The notes beneath the pieces were generated by a model. It did no database searches, had not been told where the DNA came from, and was given only the letters and a program-made list of their open reading frames with translations. From Hyphomicrobiales bacterium (GTDB lineage Bacteria > Pseudomonadota > Alphaproteobacteria > Rhizobiales > Beijerinckiaceae), in the NCBI GenBank assembly GCA_027483895.1, contig JAIXTP010000034.1:1-64000 (forward strand): 64,000 nt of DNA, given 5' to 3'. Every line of letters begins with the position of its first letter. The first letter of the stretch is position 1. A program made the position numbers and the translations under genes. This document shows, piece by piece, positions 34,389-44,758 of the stretch.

Positions 34389-35768
34389 TCACGCCAGAGC
34401 GGCCAGAATCCGCGCCCAGCTCCGCGTGCCCTTATGGAAGCTCTTGAGGTCGTATTTCTCGTTCGGCGAATGCACGCGGTCGTCGTCGAGGCCGAAACCG
34501 ACGAGGAGCGAGTCGAGGCCCAGCATGCGCTTGAAGTCGCCGACGATCGGGATGGAGCCGCCCGAGCCGATGGTGACCGGCGGCACGCCCCACTCGTCAT
34601 GCAGCGCGGAGCGGGCGGCCACGAGATCGGGCATGTCGAAGGGAAGCGCCAAGGCGCGCGAGCCCTTGTGCTTGATGAATTCCACCGAGCAGTCGGCCGG
34701 CAGCCGGGCGCGGACGAAATCCTTGAAAGCGGCGCTGATCTTTTCCGGGTTCTGGTCGCCGACCAGACGGAAGGAGATCTTCATCGAGGCCTTCGACGCG
34801 ATGACGGTCTTGGCGCCCTCGCCGGTATAGCCGCCGATGATGCCGTTGACGTCGCAGGTGGGGCGCGACTGGATCTGCTCGATCAGCATGCGGCCCTTCT
34901 CGCCCGCCGGGATCTTGAGGCCGACCTGGCCGAGGAAGTCCTCCGGCGTGAGGTTGAGCTTCTTCCACTGCTCGAGAACCTGCGTGGGCGTCTCGGGCAC
35001 GCCGTCATAGAAGCCGGGGAGGGTGACGCGGCCCTCGGCGTCGTGCAGATCGGCGACGATGCGGCCGAGCACGCGGATGGGGTTCATCGCGGCGCCGCCG
35101 AAAAGGCCCGAATGCAGGTCGCGGTCGGCGCAGGTGACGACGACTTCCTCATAGACCATGCCGCGCAGCGAGGTGGTGATGGCGGGGGTGTTGCCGTCCC
35201 ACATGCCGGTGTCGCAGACGAGCGCGAGATCGGCCTTCAGTTCGGCGCGGTTCGCGTCGACCCATTCGGGCAGGTTCTTGGAGCCGTCCTCTTCCGCGCC
35301 CTCGATCAGCACGGTGAGGCCGACGGGGAGCGAGCCCGTGACCGCCTTCCAAGCACGGCAGGCCTCGATGAAGGTCATCACCTGACCCTTGTCGTCGCAC
35401 GCGCCGCGAGCGGAGATGACCTTGCGGCCGTCGGGAAGGGTCGCGATGCGCGGCTCGAAGGGCGGCGTCTCCCACAGATCGAGCGGATCGACGGGCTGCA
35501 CGTCGTAATGGCCGTAGAAGAGCGCGTGCTTGGCGCCGTCCTTGCCCGCCTTGCCGAGCACGACCGGGTGCCCGCCCGTCTCGCGGATGCCGGTCTCGAA
35601 GCCGAGCGACCGGAGATCGGCGGCGAGCCATTCGGCGGCCTTGCGGCAGTCCGCGGCATAGGCCGGATCGGTCGAGATCGACGGGATGCGCAGCCAGTCG
35701 AACAGGCGCGCGACCGAGGCGTCGAGATCGGCATCGATCCTGGCGAGGACGGAATCGAGATGGGACAT
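34389..35768 (-). CDS. M20-family metallodipeptidase
   Basis: The 459-residue protein has the M20 dinuclear zinc motifs in order: FYGHYDVQPVDP, ARGACDDKGQV, LIEGAEEDGS with catalytic Glu, VCDTGMWDG, and a lid/dimerisation domain between about 200 and 310. Length and motifs fit the cytosolic non-specific dipeptidase/CNDP group. It likely hydrolyses dipeptides in the cytoplasm. The ATG at 35768 is preceded by a weak site; no operon partner is evident. Confidence 0.87.
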   Translation of the reverse strand: MSHLDSVLARIDADLDASVARLFDWLRIPSISTDPAYAADCRKAAEWLAADLRSLGFETGIRETGGHPVVLGKAGKDGAKHALFYGHYDVQPVDPLDLWETPPFEPRIATLPDGRKVISARGACDDKGQVMTFIEACRAWKAVTGSLPVGLTVLIEGAEEDGSKNLPEWVDANRAELKADLALVCDTGMWDGNTPAITTSLRGMVYEEVVVTCADRDLHSGLFGGAAMNPIRVLGRIVADLHDAEGRVTLPGFYDGVPETPTQVLEQWKKLNLTPEDFLGQVGLKIPAGEKGRMLIEQIQSRPTCDVNGIIGGYTGEGAKTVIASKASMKISFRLVGDQNPEKISAAFKDFVRARLPADCSVEFIKHKGSRALALPFDMPDLVAARSALHDEWGVPPVTIGSGGSIPIVGDFKRMLGLDSLLVGFGLDDDRVHSPNEKYDLKSFHKGTRSWARILAALA

Positions 35769-35853
35769 GAGGCGAGTCTCTGAGGAAGCGGAGAGCGGAG
35801 GTTAGCCGGACGGAGGCGGGAGACAAGCGGACGAGCGCGGGGCAGCCGTGACG

Positions 35854-36870
35854 TCAGAGCCCGGCGCGGCCGATCTCCTCCAGCGAGCGCGCGATGCGGT
35901 CCGCCCAGCCGGCCTCGCCCTGCGCACGGGCATCGTCGAGCGCGTCCCGAAGGGCCCAGCGGTCCCGCGCTTCGAGGGCTTCGATCAGGGTCTTCGCCTG
36001 TTCGAGATCCTTGAAGCGCTTGGATCCTTCTCCGCGCGGGCGTTTCTGGGCGATGACGAGCTTGTGAACGGCGTAGCGTGCGGGAGCGGGAACGTTCACG
36101 AGGATGCCGGAGCCGTGCAGCGCTACAGCGCGCACCGGATCGGCGATCAGCCAGTCGAGATGCTGGAGCGGAATGCCGCCCGCCGCCAAGCCCTTGATGG
36201 GCATCGGATTGGTGTCGGTGCGGCGCCTCTGCGGAACCAGAATGTCGAGGACGAAGCCGGAGGCCGAGCGGAACCGGGAGGGGAGCGCCTTCTTGTCGAG
36301 GCCCGGAAGGCCGGTGAAGGTGTGATCGGCCGAGCGCAGCACGTCAATGAGGGGGACGGGGCTTGCGGGAACGTCGCCTTCGATTCCGTCCGTGTCCTCG
36401 GAGACGGTGAGTGCAAGGCTCGCCGTGGCGAGATCCGCGTCCTGCGTGACGAGGGCCGCCGAGGGAAGCGCGAAGCCGACGAGGCCGGCGAAGCACTGAT
36501 AGGCGCCCGTGCCCACCAGAACGGCGCCCTGACCGAAGAGTTCGGCGCGTCCGAGCGCTTCGAGAAGCGATCCCATTTCGGGGGAAGGGGCGCCGAAGCC
36601 GGAACGCTTCAGGCTCGAGATGATCTTCCGCCGCTCCTTGGAACGCTCCATTTCGGCGGAAATCGCGGCTGCGCGGGCGACGGCATCCGGATCCGACTCC
36701 GGGCCGATATGGAGGGTGCGTCGTCCCCGCGCCGTCATCACCTGAGCGCGCAGATAGGCGACCCCCGCGACCTCTTGCCTGAAGACCGATCCGGCAGGGG
36801 CGACTGCGGTCTCCAATTGCTGCTGGAGATCCGCATAAAGTGTCAGGAGAGGCAGGGAGAGCGGCTTCAT
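35854..36870 (-). CDS. GSU2403-like nucleotidyltransferase-fold protein
   Basis: The 338-residue protein resembles the NTP_transf_8 (GSU2403) group. The predicted nucleotidyltransferase core is around residues 100-200, with QDADLATASL as the likely Asp-x-Asp metal site (VTQDADLA), followed by a C-terminal region with conserved PLQHLDWLIADPVRAVALH and FVLDILVPQRR. Proteins of this group have unknown function, though nucleotidyltransferase folds are common in toxins and abortive-infection systems. An unusual 10-bp inverted repeat sits 8 bp before the start codon. It stands alone between the M20 peptidase and DUF853 genes. Assignment rests on pattern only. Confidence 0.55.
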   Translation of the reverse strand: MKPLSLPLLTLYADLQQQLETAVAPAGSVFRQEVAGVAYLRAQVMTARGRRTLHIGPESDPDAVARAAAISAEMERSKERRKIISSLKRSGFGAPSPEMGSLLEALGRAELFGQGAVLVGTGAYQCFAGLVGFALPSAALVTQDADLATASLALTVSEDTDGIEGDVPASPVPLIDVLRSADHTFTGLPGLDKKALPSRFRSASGFVLDILVPQRRRTDTNPMPIKGLAAGGIPLQHLDWLIADPVRAVALHGSGILVNVPAPARYAVHKLVIAQKRPRGEGSKRFKDLEQAKTLIEALEARDRWALRDALDDARAQGEAGWADRIARSLEEIGRAGL

Positions 36871-36877
36871 AAGTGTT

Positions 36878-36906
36878 TGTAGACAAAGTTTCTGGTTTTG
36901 TCTACA
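36878..36906 (-). promoter_or_regulatory. Perfect inverted repeat upstream of the nucleotidyltransferase gene
   Basis: TGTAGACAAA (36878-36887) and TTTGTCTACA (36897-36906) form perfect 10-bp arms around a 9-base spacer. The site lies 8-36 bp before the ATG at 36870 and 17 bp after the stop of the DUF853 gene. Its low GC content and position argue for an operator overlapping the promoter or leader; a weak terminator for the upstream gene is the alternative. Confidence 0.6.
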
Positions 36907-36923
36907 TCGCGCCGCGTTCCCCC

Positions 36924-38462
36924 CTATCTCCGCGTGATGCTGCCGAGGACGCCGCGGAGGATGGCGCGGCCGATCTGGTTGCCGACGGTGCGGGCGGCGG
37001 AACTCGCCATGTTCGTGACGACGCGCTCCGTCATCGTCATGCGCGGCCGGCCGCCCGAAGCGCGGCCGGTGCTCGGGACCGACGTACGGGAGGCGCCGCC
37101 GCCGCCGACGACGCCGCCCAGAAGGCCGCCCAAAAGACCGCCGAAACCGCCGGAGGCGGGCGGCTCTTGCGCCGGGGCGGCGTCGGCCTGCGCCTTGCGG
37201 GCGAGCATCTCGTAAGCGGAATCGCGGTCGAGCGGCTGATCGTATTTGCCGCGCAAGGGGCTCATGCGGAGCAGTTCGGCGCGTTCTTCCGGCGTCAGCG
37301 GGCCGACGCGGCCTGCGGGCGGACGGATCATCACGCGGTCGACCATGCCGGGGGTGCCGCGCAGCTCGAGGAGCGAGACGAGCGCCTCGCCGACGCCGAG
37401 CTCGGTGATCGCACGTTCGGTGTCGAGCGCGGGATTAGGGCGGAAAGTCTCGGCCGCCGCGCGCACGGCGCGCTGGTCGCGCGGCGTGAAGGCGCGCAGC
37501 GCGTGCTGCACGCGATTGCCGAGCTGCGCGAGCACCGCGTCCGGGATGTCGAGCGGGTTCTGGGTGACGAAATAGACGCCGACGCCCTTCGAGCGGATGA
37601 GGCGGACGACGCGCTCGACGGCGTCGAGCAGGGCGCGGGGCGCCTCGTCGAAGAGCAGATGCGCCTCGTCGAAGAAGAAGACGAGCTTGGGCCGGTCGAG
37701 ATCGCCGGCTTCGGGGAGCTGCTCGAAAAGCTCGGAGAGCAGCCAGAGCAGGAAGGTGGCGTAAAGGCGCGGGCTGTTCATCAGCCGGTCGGCGGCGAGG
37801 ATGTTGACGACGCCGCGGCCGTCGCGGTCCTTGCGCATCAGATCGCCGATGGCGAAGGACGGTTCGCCGAAGAAGTTCTCGGCGCCCTGATTTTCGAGGA
37901 TCAGCAAAGCGCGCTGGATGGCGCCGACCGTGGCGGCGGAGACGTTGCCGTAGGTGCGGGTGAGGTCCGCGGCGTTCTCGGCGACATGGGCGAGAAGGGC
38001 GCGCAGATCCTTGAGGTCGATGAGCAGGAGACCCTGCTCATCGGCGACGCGGAAGGCGATGTTGAGGACGCCTTCCTGCACGTCGTTGAGATCGAGGAGA
38101 CGGGCGAGGAGCAGGGGCCCCATTTCCGAAATTGTCGCGCGCACGGGGTGGCCCTGTTCGCCGAAAACGTCCCAGAATGCGGCGGGGAAGGCATCGGGCT
38201 GCCATTCGTAGCCCTGCTGCTTCGCGCGCTCGACGAAGGCGGGCTTGGCCTCGCCCGGGGCGGCGATGCCGGAGAGGTCGCCCTTCACGTCGGCCGCGAA
38301 GACGGGAACGCCGGCGTTCGAAAAGCCTTCGGCCAAGACCTGCAGCGTCACCGTCTTGCCGGTGCCGGTGGCGCCGGTGACGAGACCGTGCCGGTTGGCG
38401 AGCTTCAGCTGCATGTCGTGCGGGCGGGCGCCCGTCCCGATCCGGAAGACGTCTTCGGCCAT
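36924..38462 (-). CDS. DUF853/YjgR-type HerA-like ATPase
   Basis: The 512-residue protein has a Walker A motif near the start ([17 protein letters not shown]), Walker [18 protein letters not shown], and [20 protein letters not shown] as sensor region. A Gly-rich stretch (about 430-465) and a basic C terminus follow. This is the DUF853 (YjgR) group, related to the HerA/FtsK motor family; its cellular function is not established. It reads toward the nucleotidyltransferase gene with 53 bp between. Confidence 0.85.
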   Translation of the reverse strand: MAEDVFRIGTGARPHDMQLKLANRHGLVTGATGTGKTVTLQVLAEGFSNAGVPVFAADVKGDLSGIAAPGEAKPAFVERAKQQGYEWQPDAFPAAFWDVFGEQGHPVRATISEMGPLLLARLLDLNDVQEGVLNIAFRVADEQGLLLIDLKDLRALLAHVAENAADLTRTYGNVSAATVGAIQRALLILENQGAENFFGEPSFAIGDLMRKDRDGRGVVNILAADRLMNSPRLYATFLLWLLSELFEQLPEAGDLDRPKLVFFFDEAHLLFDEAPRALLDAVERVVRLIRSKGVGVYFVTQNPLDIPDAVLAQLGNRVQHALRAFTPRDQRAVRAAAETFRPNPALDTERAITELGVGEALVSLLELRGTPGMVDRVMIRPPAGRVGPLTPEERAELLRMSPLRGKYDQPLDRDSAYEMLARKAQADAAPAQEPPASGGFGGLLGGLLGGVVGGGGASRTSVPSTGRASGGRPRMTMTERVVTNMASSAARTVGNQIGRAILRGVLGSITRR

Positions 38463-38576
38463 GTCCGCGTTCTCCTCGCCGTGAGCCTCAGGGCGCGTTC
38501 GTGCGTTGGATCATATGGGAGCCCGGACGCGGACCGCCACGTCCCCGTCGGGCGACCGTCGACCGCAGGAGGGGGC

Positions 38577-38942
38577 ATGGACGACCTGATCTTACGCGTC
38601 GCGGGTCTTTCCGGCCTCGCACCCGCCACCGTCCGCAGCGCCCTCGCGATGGTGCTGGCCTTCCTGCAGCAGGAATGCCCGCCCCACGACGTGAAACTTC
38701 TCTTCGATGCGCTGCCTGGTGCCGATGAACTCGCGGCGGAGGTGCCGGGCGACGGCCCGCCTTCGTACGGCATCGGAGGCGGGCTGCCGGGGCTTGCGGG
38801 GCGCCTCGCGACGCTCGGGCTGCAGATGCCGGCCATGCAGGTGCTGGGGCGCGAGTTCATCGCGCATTGCCGCGAGGCCGCTGGCGAGGAGACGACCGGG
38901 CGGATGCTCGCCGGCATCCCCGGCCTTTCGGATTTCGTGTGA
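38577..38942 (+). CDS. Small DUF2780/DUF2267-like protein
   Basis: The 121-residue protein is mostly helical and ends with a short hydrophobic helix and LGREFIAHCREAAGEE. The N-terminal part (LSGLAPATVRSALAMVLAFL, CPPHDVKLLFDALPGADEL) resembles small DUF2780- or DUF2267-type proteins. Function unknown. AGGAGGGGG before the ATG is a strong ribosome binding site. It is divergent from the DUF853 gene and about 100 bp ahead of mutA. Confidence 0.5.
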   Translation: MDDLILRVAGLSGLAPATVRSALAMVLAFLQQECPPHDVKLLFDALPGADELAAEVPGDGPPSYGIGGGLPGLAGRLATLGLQMPAMQVLGREFIAHCREAAGEETTGRMLAGIPGLSDFV

Positions 38943-39042
38943 AAAATCGGGCTTTCCGTCTCGGTGAAAAGACCAAGTGGCGCAATCGGCGACGTTGGTG
39001 CATGTTCCGGCCGACTTTCGACCGTCATCGTCGAGGATTGCC

Positions 39043-40911
39043 ATGGCCGACCTGCCTTTCGTCACCGATATGCCGCTCGCCTCGCGCGAGACGTGGCTGA
39101 AGCTGGTGGACGGGGTCCTCAAGGGCGGAGACTTCGAGAAGAAGCTCGTCTCCACGACCGCCGACGGCATCCGCATCGAACCGCTCTATGCCAAGGCCGC
39201 GGGCCGGGTGCCCGTCGCAGGACGCGCGCCGGGCTCGCCCTGGGCGGTGGTGCAGCGCGTCGATCATCCGGACGCGCGGGAGGCGAACGCGCTCGCGCTG
39301 ACCGATCTGGAGAACGGCGCAACGGGGCTTTCGCTGGTCTTCGCGGGCGCGCCCGCCGCGCACGGCTTCGGCCTCGCGCCGACCGAGGAAGCCGTGACGG
39401 CGGCGCTCGACGGCGTGTTCCTCGACGCGGGTGTCGAGATCGCGGTCGATGCCGGCTCGAAGACGCGCGACGTGGCGCGCATCCTCACCGACCTCGTGAA
39501 GGCGCGCGGCATCGCGCCTGCCGACGTGCGGATCCGCTTCGGCTTCGACCCGCTCGGCGGGCTCGCGGCGGAAGGGCGGCTGCGCAACGACTGGGCGCAG
39601 GCGGCGCCGAATTTCGCGGCCGCCGTGCGCGAGCGCGTCGATCTCGGCTTCACCGCGCCGATCGTGGCGGCGGATGCGCGGGTGGTGCATGCGGCGGGCG
39701 GATCGGAAGCGCAGGAACTCGCTTATGCGCTGTCTTCGGCCGTCGCCTATCTGCGCGCGCTGGAAGCGTCGGGCCTGTCGCTCGACAAGGCGCGCGCGAC
39801 GCTGGAATTCCGACTGGCGGCGGATGCCGACCAGTTCCTGACGATCGCCAAGTTCCGCGCGATCCGGAAGCTCTGGGCGCGGGTGGAACAGGCCTGCGGG
39901 CTCGAGCCGAAGCACGTCTTCGTCGCCGCCGAGACGGCGTGGCGGATGATGACCCGACGCGACCCGTGGGTGAACCTGCTGCGGCAGACCGTGGCGGTGT
40001 TCGCGGCGGGCGTCGCGGGGGCGAATGCCGTGACCGTGCTGCCCTTCACGCAGGCGATCGGCCTGCCGGACGCCTTCGCGCGCCGCATCGCGCGCAACAC
40101 GCAATTGGTGCTGCTGGAAGAATCGAACCTCGCCAAGGTGGCCGACCCCTCCGCGGGATCGGGCGGCCTCGAAACGCTGACGGACGAACTCTGCACGGCC
40201 GCCTGGGCGCTGTTCCAGGCGATCGAGAGCGAGGGCGGGCTGTCTTCCGCGCTCGTCTCGGGCTTCCTGCAGAAGAAGGTCGCCGAGGTGCGGGCCGCGC
40301 GCGACAAGGCGGTGGCGCGGCGCAAGGAGGCCGTGACCGGCACCAGCGAATTCCCGGACGTGAAGGAAGCGCCGGTGGCGGTGCTGAAGCCCGCGCCCGC
40401 CGCGACGGCGCCGGCCGCCGGCAAGGTCGAGCCGCTGCGCCCCGTGCGCGTGTCCGAACCCTTCGAGGCGCTGCGCGACGCGGCGGATGCCGCATCGACG
40501 CGGCCGCAGGTGTTCCTCGCCGTGCTCGGCCCGATCGCGGCCTTCACCGCGCGGGCGATGTTCGCCAAGAACCTGTTCGAGGCGGGCGGCATCGCGGCCG
40601 CGGCCGGTGACGGCTTCGCCGAGGACGGGGCGACCGACATCGCCGCGATGACGGCGGCGTTCAAGGCGTCGGGCGCGGGCATCGCCTGCCTGTGCTCGTC
40701 CGACGAGATCTATGCCGCCGAGGGCGAGAAGGCCGCGACGGCGCTCCTCGCCGCGGGCGCCAAGCGCGTCTACATGGCGGGCCGGCCGGGCGATCTCGAA
40801 CCCGCTCTCAAGCAGGCCGGCGTCGGCACCTTCGTCTTCGTCGGCTGCGACGTTCTCGCGACGCTGCGCGAGGCTCAGGCCGTTCTCGGAATTCAGGCGG
40901 AGGTCCGCTGA
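39043..40911 (+). CDS. mutA: Methylmalonyl-CoA mutase small subunit
   Basis: The 622-residue protein is the non-catalytic small subunit of the adenosylcobalamin-dependent mutase heterodimer. It retains the mutase barrel features ([53 protein letters not shown]) and a degenerate C-terminal B12-like domain lacking the DxHxxG motif. It forms a dimer with MutB that converts (R)-methylmalonyl-CoA and succinyl-CoA, used in propionate, branched-chain amino acid or ethylmalonyl-CoA metabolism. The ATG at 39043 is preceded by GAGG. The TGATG overlap couples it to mutB. Confidence 0.93.
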   Translation: MADLPFVTDMPLASRETWLKLVDGVLKGGDFEKKLVSTTADGIRIEPLYAKAAGRVPVAGRAPGSPWAVVQRVDHPDAREANALALTDLENGATGLSLVFAGAPAAHGFGLAPTEEAVTAALDGVFLDAGVEIAVDAGSKTRDVARILTDLVKARGIAPADVRIRFGFDPLGGLAAEGRLRNDWAQAAPNFAAAVRERVDLGFTAPIVAADARVVHAAGGSEAQELAYALSSAVAYLRALEASGLSLDKARATLEFRLAADADQFLTIAKFRAIRKLWARVEQACGLEPKHVFVAAETAWRMMTRRDPWVNLLRQTVAVFAAGVAGANAVTVLPFTQAIGLPDAFARRIARNTQLVLLEESNLAKVADPSAGSGGLETLTDELCTAAWALFQAIESEGGLSSALVSGFLQKKVAEVRAARDKAVARRKEAVTGTSEFPDVKEAPVAVLKPAPAATAPAAGKVEPLRPVRVSEPFEALRDAADAASTRPQVFLAVLGPIAAFTARAMFAKNLFEAGGIAAAAGDGFAEDGATDIAAMTAAFKASGAGIACLCSSDEIYAAEGEKAATALLAAGAKRVYMAGRPGDLEPALKQAGVGTFVFVGCDVLATLREAQAVLGIQAEVR

Positions 40912-43070
40912 TGACCCGTATCCCCGATTTCTCGACCGTCGCTCTGCAGGAAACCTGCCCGGCCGCGCCGAAGGCGCCGGGCGAGCCGTGGATGACCCCC
41001 GAAGAGATCCCGGTGAAGGCCGTCTATACCGAGGCCGACCGGGCGGGGCTCGCCCATGTCGACAGCTTCCCCGGAACCGCGCCCTATCTGCGCGGGCCCT
41101 ATCCGACGATGTACGTGAACCAGCCCTGGACCGTCCGCCAATATGCGGGCTTCTCCACGGCCGAGGATTCCAACGCCTTCTATCGCCGCAACCTCGCGGC
41201 GGGGCAGAAGGGCCTTTCGGTCGCCTTCGATCTCGCGACCCATCGCGGCTACGATTCCGACCATCCGCGCGTCTCCGGCGACGTCGGCATGGCGGGCGTG
41301 GCGATCGACTCGATCTACGACATGCGCACGCTGTTCTCGGGCATTCCGCTCGACCAGATGAGCGTGTCCATGACCATGAACGGCGCCGTGCTGCCCGTTC
41401 TGGCGCTCTACATCGTCGCGGCGGAAGAGCAGGGCGTGCCGCCCGAGAAGCTCTCCGGGACCATCCAGAACGACATCCTCAAGGAGTTCATGGTCCGCAA
41501 CACCTATATCTACCCGCCCGCGCCCTCGATGCGGATCATCTCCGACATCTTCGCCTTCACTTCGCAGAAGATGCCGAAATTCAACTCGATCTCGATCTCC
41601 GGCTACCACATGCAGGAGGCGGGAGCGACGCAGGATCTCGAACTCGCCTACACGCTTGCCGACGGCGTCGAATATATCCGCGCGGGCATCGCGGCGGGCC
41701 TTTCGGTCGACAAATTCGCGCCGCGGCTCAGCTTCTTCTGGGCGATCGGCATGAACTTCTTCATGGAGGTGGCGAAGCTGCGCGCCGCGCGCCTCATCTG
41801 GACGAAGCTCGTGAAGGGCTTCGACCCGCAGAGCGAGAAATCGCTGCCCTTGCGCACGCATTCGCAGACGTCGGGCTGGTCGCTGACGGCGCAGGACGTG
41901 TTCAACAACGTGATCCGCACGCAGATCGAAGCCATGGCCGCGACGCAGGGGCATACGCAGTCGCTGCACACCAACGCGCTCGACGAGGCGCTGGCGCTGC
42001 CGACGGATTTCTCCGCCCGCATCGCGCGCAACACGCAGCTCTTCCTGCAGCAGGAAAGCGGCACGACGCGCGTCATCGACCCGTGGGGCGGCTCCTATTA
42101 CGTCGAGCGGCTGACGACGGAACTCGCGGCCAAGGCGTGGAGCCATATCGAGGAAGTCGAGAAGCTCGGCGGCATGGCCAAGGCCATCGAGGCGGGCATT
42201 CCGAAGCTGCGCATCGAGGAGGCCGCGGCCAAGACGCAGGCGCGCATCGATGCCGGCCGCCAGTCGGTGATCGGCGTGAACAAGTTCCGGCCGACCGACG
42301 AGCGGCCGATCGACGTGCTCAAGGTCGACAACTCGTCCGTGCGGACGCAGCAGCTCGAGAAGCTGAAGCGACTGCGGGCCGAGCGGAACGAGGCCGAGGT
42401 GACGGCCGCGCTCGACGCGCTGACCGAGGGCGCGAAGGGGAACGCGAACCTGCTCGAACTCGCGGTGAACGCTGCGCGGGTCAAGGCGACGGTCGGCGAG
42501 ATCTCGATGGCGCTGGAGAAGGTGTTCGGCCGGCATCGCGCCGAGATCCGCTCCATTTCGGGCGTCTACAAGCGGGAGGTCGGCACCATGACGGACTCCG
42601 TGAAGCGCGTTCAGGCGCAGGTCGAGGCCTTCGAGGAGAACGACGGCCGGCGGCCGCGCATCCTCGTCGCCAAGATGGGGCAGGACGGGCATGACCGCGG
42701 CCAGAAGGTGATCGCTTCGGCCTTCGCCGATCTCGGCTTCGACGTGGATATCGGCCCGCTCTTCGCCACGCCCGCCGAAGCGGCGCGGCAGGCGGTGGAC
42801 AACGACGTGCACATCGTCGGCGTGTCCTCGCTGGCGGCCGGCCATCTCACGCTGGTGCCGGAATTGAAGAAGGCGCTTTCGGATGCGGGGCGGCCGGACA
42901 TCATGATCGTGGTGGGCGGCGTGATCCCGCCGCAGGATTTCGACGCGCTCCTGCAGGCGGGCGCCAGCGCGATCTTCCCGCCCGGTACGGTGATCGCGGA
43001 CGCGGCCTCCAAGCTCTTGGACGAACTGAACGGGCGGCTGGGCTACGTGCAGAAGAGCGCGGCGGAGTGA
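40911..43070 (+). CDS. mutB: Methylmalonyl-CoA mutase large, catalytic subunit
   Basis: The 719-residue subunit has the catalytic barrel (e.g. [20 protein letters not shown], the latter with the substrate-binding Tyr) and a C-terminal adenosylcobalamin domain with DGHDRG in [11 protein letters not shown], whose His is the lower-axial ligand of cobalt. It catalyses succinyl-CoA/methylmalonyl-CoA interconversion. The start overlaps the mutA stop by one base. MeaB, its G-protein chaperone, lies at 32047-33039. A methylmalonyl-CoA epimerase gene is not in the window. Confidence 0.96.
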   Translation: MTRIPDFSTVALQETCPAAPKAPGEPWMTPEEIPVKAVYTEADRAGLAHVDSFPGTAPYLRGPYPTMYVNQPWTVRQYAGFSTAEDSNAFYRRNLAAGQKGLSVAFDLATHRGYDSDHPRVSGDVGMAGVAIDSIYDMRTLFSGIPLDQMSVSMTMNGAVLPVLALYIVAAEEQGVPPEKLSGTIQNDILKEFMVRNTYIYPPAPSMRIISDIFAFTSQKMPKFNSISISGYHMQEAGATQDLELAYTLADGVEYIRAGIAAGLSVDKFAPRLSFFWAIGMNFFMEVAKLRAARLIWTKLVKGFDPQSEKSLPLRTHSQTSGWSLTAQDVFNNVIRTQIEAMAATQGHTQSLHTNALDEALALPTDFSARIARNTQLFLQQESGTTRVIDPWGGSYYVERLTTELAAKAWSHIEEVEKLGGMAKAIEAGIPKLRIEEAAAKTQARIDAGRQSVIGVNKFRPTDERPIDVLKVDNSSVRTQQLEKLKRLRAERNEAEVTAALDALTEGAKGNANLLELAVNAARVKATVGEISMALEKVFGRHRAEIRSISGVYKREVGTMTDSVKRVQAQVEAFEENDGRRPRILVAKMGQDGHDRGQKVIASAFADLGFDVDIGPLFATPAEAARQAVDNDVHIVGVSSLAAGHLTLVPELKKALSDAGRPDIMIVVGGVIPPQDFDALLQAGASAIFPPGTVIADAASKLLDELNGRLGYVQKSAAE

Positions 43071-43089
43071 GGCGGGGGCCCGTCTTCTT

Positions 43090-43195
43090 CCGTCATTGCG
43101 GGCGCAGCGAAGCAATCCAGTCGGACGGTTGCATTGCGCGTCGTGCCCGGCGCTTTTCTGGATTGCTTCGTCGCTGTCGCTCCTCGCAATGACGG
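43090..43195. repeat. Family A palindromic repeat, copy 4
   Basis: CCGTCATTGCGGGCGCAGCG at the left, TCCTCGCAATGACGG at the right. It begins 20 bp after the mutB stop, so it could act in 3' mRNA processing or termination. A second copy follows at 43322. Confidence 0.85.
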
Positions 43196-43207
43196 GAAAT
43201 CACGCAT

Positions 43208-43310
43208 CCTCATGGTGAGGAGGGCGCACGGCGCCCGTCTCGAACCATCATGGGGCGCTCCGTCCGTGATCCTTCGAGACGCGGGCTTCGCCCGCTCCGC
43301 AGGATGAGGG
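43208..43310. repeat. Family C palindromic repeat, complete copy
   Basis: CCTCATGGTGAGGAGGGC at the left, TCTCGAACCATCATGG in the middle and CCGCAGGATGAGGG at the right. It lies between two family A copies in the 512-bp gap after mutB. Both halves form hairpins. Confidence 0.82.
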
Positions 43311-43321
43311 GTGCGTCTTCT

Positions 43322-43426
43322 CCGTCATTGCGAGCGAAGCGAAGCAATCCAGTGGACGGTTGCATTGCGCGTCATGCCCGGCGCTCTTCTGGATTGCTTC
43401 GTCGCTTTCGCTCCTCGCAATGACGG
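43322..43426. repeat. Family A palindromic repeat, copy 5
   Basis: CCGTCATTGCGAGCGAAGCG at the left, CCTCGCAATGACGG at the right. Copies 4 and 5 share the inner sequence GGACGGTTGCATTGCGCGTC almost exactly, so they probably derive from one another. Confidence 0.85.
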
Positions 43427-43582
43427 GAGGGGCGCACGCGCACTCCCACCCTCCCTCCTCGCCACGATGCGGACAATATCGGGGCGCATGAGCGGGCCGC
43501 GCCTCGCCGCGAGCGGGGCCGTTCACGATTCCTCAACCCCGCGGGTCCAGACCTGCTCGCCCGCCCCATCGGATCTTCCGCC

Positions 43583-44755
43583 ATGACGCGGCCCGCGCCG
43601 TTCCGCCTCCTTCGCCTGATGCCCCTCGCTCTCGCGGCCTCCGTGCTCGCGGCGGGGTGCACGCCGACCATGGAGGGCATGGCGGGCTTCTCGCGGGCCT
43701 CGGCGGCGCAGGCGACGAGCGTGCGGCAGGTGCCGATCTTCGTGGCGAGCACCCGCAAGCTCGACGCCAAGGGCAACGTGACCGGCGAGGTCACGCCCGT
43801 CGCCCGCTACCTCCTCACCGGCGTCGGCGTGCCGCCCGGGCACAAGCCCGGCGTGATCGAGCGGCCGAGCTTCGGCAGCGAGAACCGCGAAAAGCATTTC
43901 ACGGCGCTGGGCCAGCGCACGGTCGACGAGGGCAATTTCTTCGGCGAGATCGCGACGCGGCTCTCCGGCCGCGTGGGCGTGGCCCGCGACGTCGTGGTCT
44001 TCGTGCACGGCTTCAACAACAGCTATGACGAGGCGCGCTTCCGCCTCGCGCAGCTCGTGACGGACGCGAATTTCACCGGCGTGCCGGTGCTGTTCACCTG
44101 GCCCTCGCGCATGCAGCTGCTGGCCTACGGCTCCGACAAGGAAAGCGCGACGGCTTCGCGCGACGCGCTGGAAAAGCTGATCCGCGACCTCTCCGAAGTG
44201 CCGGGCGTCGGCCGCGTGCACGTGCTCGCGCATTCGATGGGCACGTGGCTCGCCATGGAAGCGCTGCGGCAGAACGCGATCGCGGGCCGGGCCGATCTCG
44301 GCGGCCGCATCGGCGAGATCATGCTCGCCTCGCCCGATATCGACCTCGACGTGTTCCGCGCGCAGATGGCGCGCATCGGCCGCGTGACGCGCGTCTCGGT
44401 CTTCGCCGCGCGCGACGACAGGGCGCTGTCGGTATCGAGCGTGATCGCGGGCTCGCGAACGCGCGTCGGCGCGCTGAACCTCGACGATCCCAAGCATCTC
44501 GAAGAGATCGGCAAGCTCGGCGTGCGCGTCTACGACCTGAGCAATATCGACGTGCAGGACTTCATGCGGCACGGCAACTATGCCGAGGCGCCGCTGGTGG
44601 TGAAGGCCATCGGCTCGCAGCTCTCCGAGCCGAAATTCGAGGACCGACAGGCGCAGTCCTTCGTCGACGATGAGGCGCTGAAGGCCGCCAAGGCGCCCGC
44701 ACCGGGCGGCCCCGTGACCTCCGCCCCGCTCGCCCCGCCGCCCGGGGCCGAGTAA
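43583..44755 (+). CDS. DUF900-family esterase-like lipoprotein
   Basis: The 390-residue protein has a lipoprotein signal (lipobox LAAGC, lipidated Cys near residue 27) and an alpha/beta hydrolase domain of the DUF900 type: VVFVHGFNNSYDEARFR and the nucleophile elbow LAHSMGTWLAMEAL. The C-terminal 30 residues are Pro/Ala-rich. It probably sits on the inner or outer membrane as an esterase or lipase-like enzyme; the substrate is unknown. It converges with the DUF3750 gene, whose stop is only 4 bp away. Confidence 0.82.
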   Translation: MTRPAPFRLLRLMPLALAASVLAAGCTPTMEGMAGFSRASAAQATSVRQVPIFVASTRKLDAKGNVTGEVTPVARYLLTGVGVPPGHKPGVIERPSFGSENREKHFTALGQRTVDEGNFFGEIATRLSGRVGVARDVVVFVHGFNNSYDEARFRLAQLVTDANFTGVPVLFTWPSRMQLLAYGSDKESATASRDALEKLIRDLSEVPGVGRVHVLAHSMGTWLAMEALRQNAIAGRADLGGRIGEIMLASPDIDLDVFRAQMARIGRVTRVSVFAARDDRALSVSSVIAGSRTRVGALNLDDPKHLEEIGKLGVRVYDLSNIDVQDFMRHGNYAEAPLVVKAIGSQLSEPKFEDRQAQSFVDDEALKAAKAPAPGGPVTSAPLAPPPGAE

Positions 44756-44758
44756 GGC

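Noticed and set aside
40893-43115. 740-codon open frame antisense to mutB
   Set aside because: It mirrors a strongly conserved gene; in high-GC DNA long antisense frames arise by chance. The same holds for the long frames opposite the giant glycosyltransferase (6354-8459) and the secretin (17311-19224).
43090-43426. Possible CRISPR array
   Set aside because: The repeats are long palindromes of two families, not short direct repeats with unique spacers of equal length, and no cas genes are seen.
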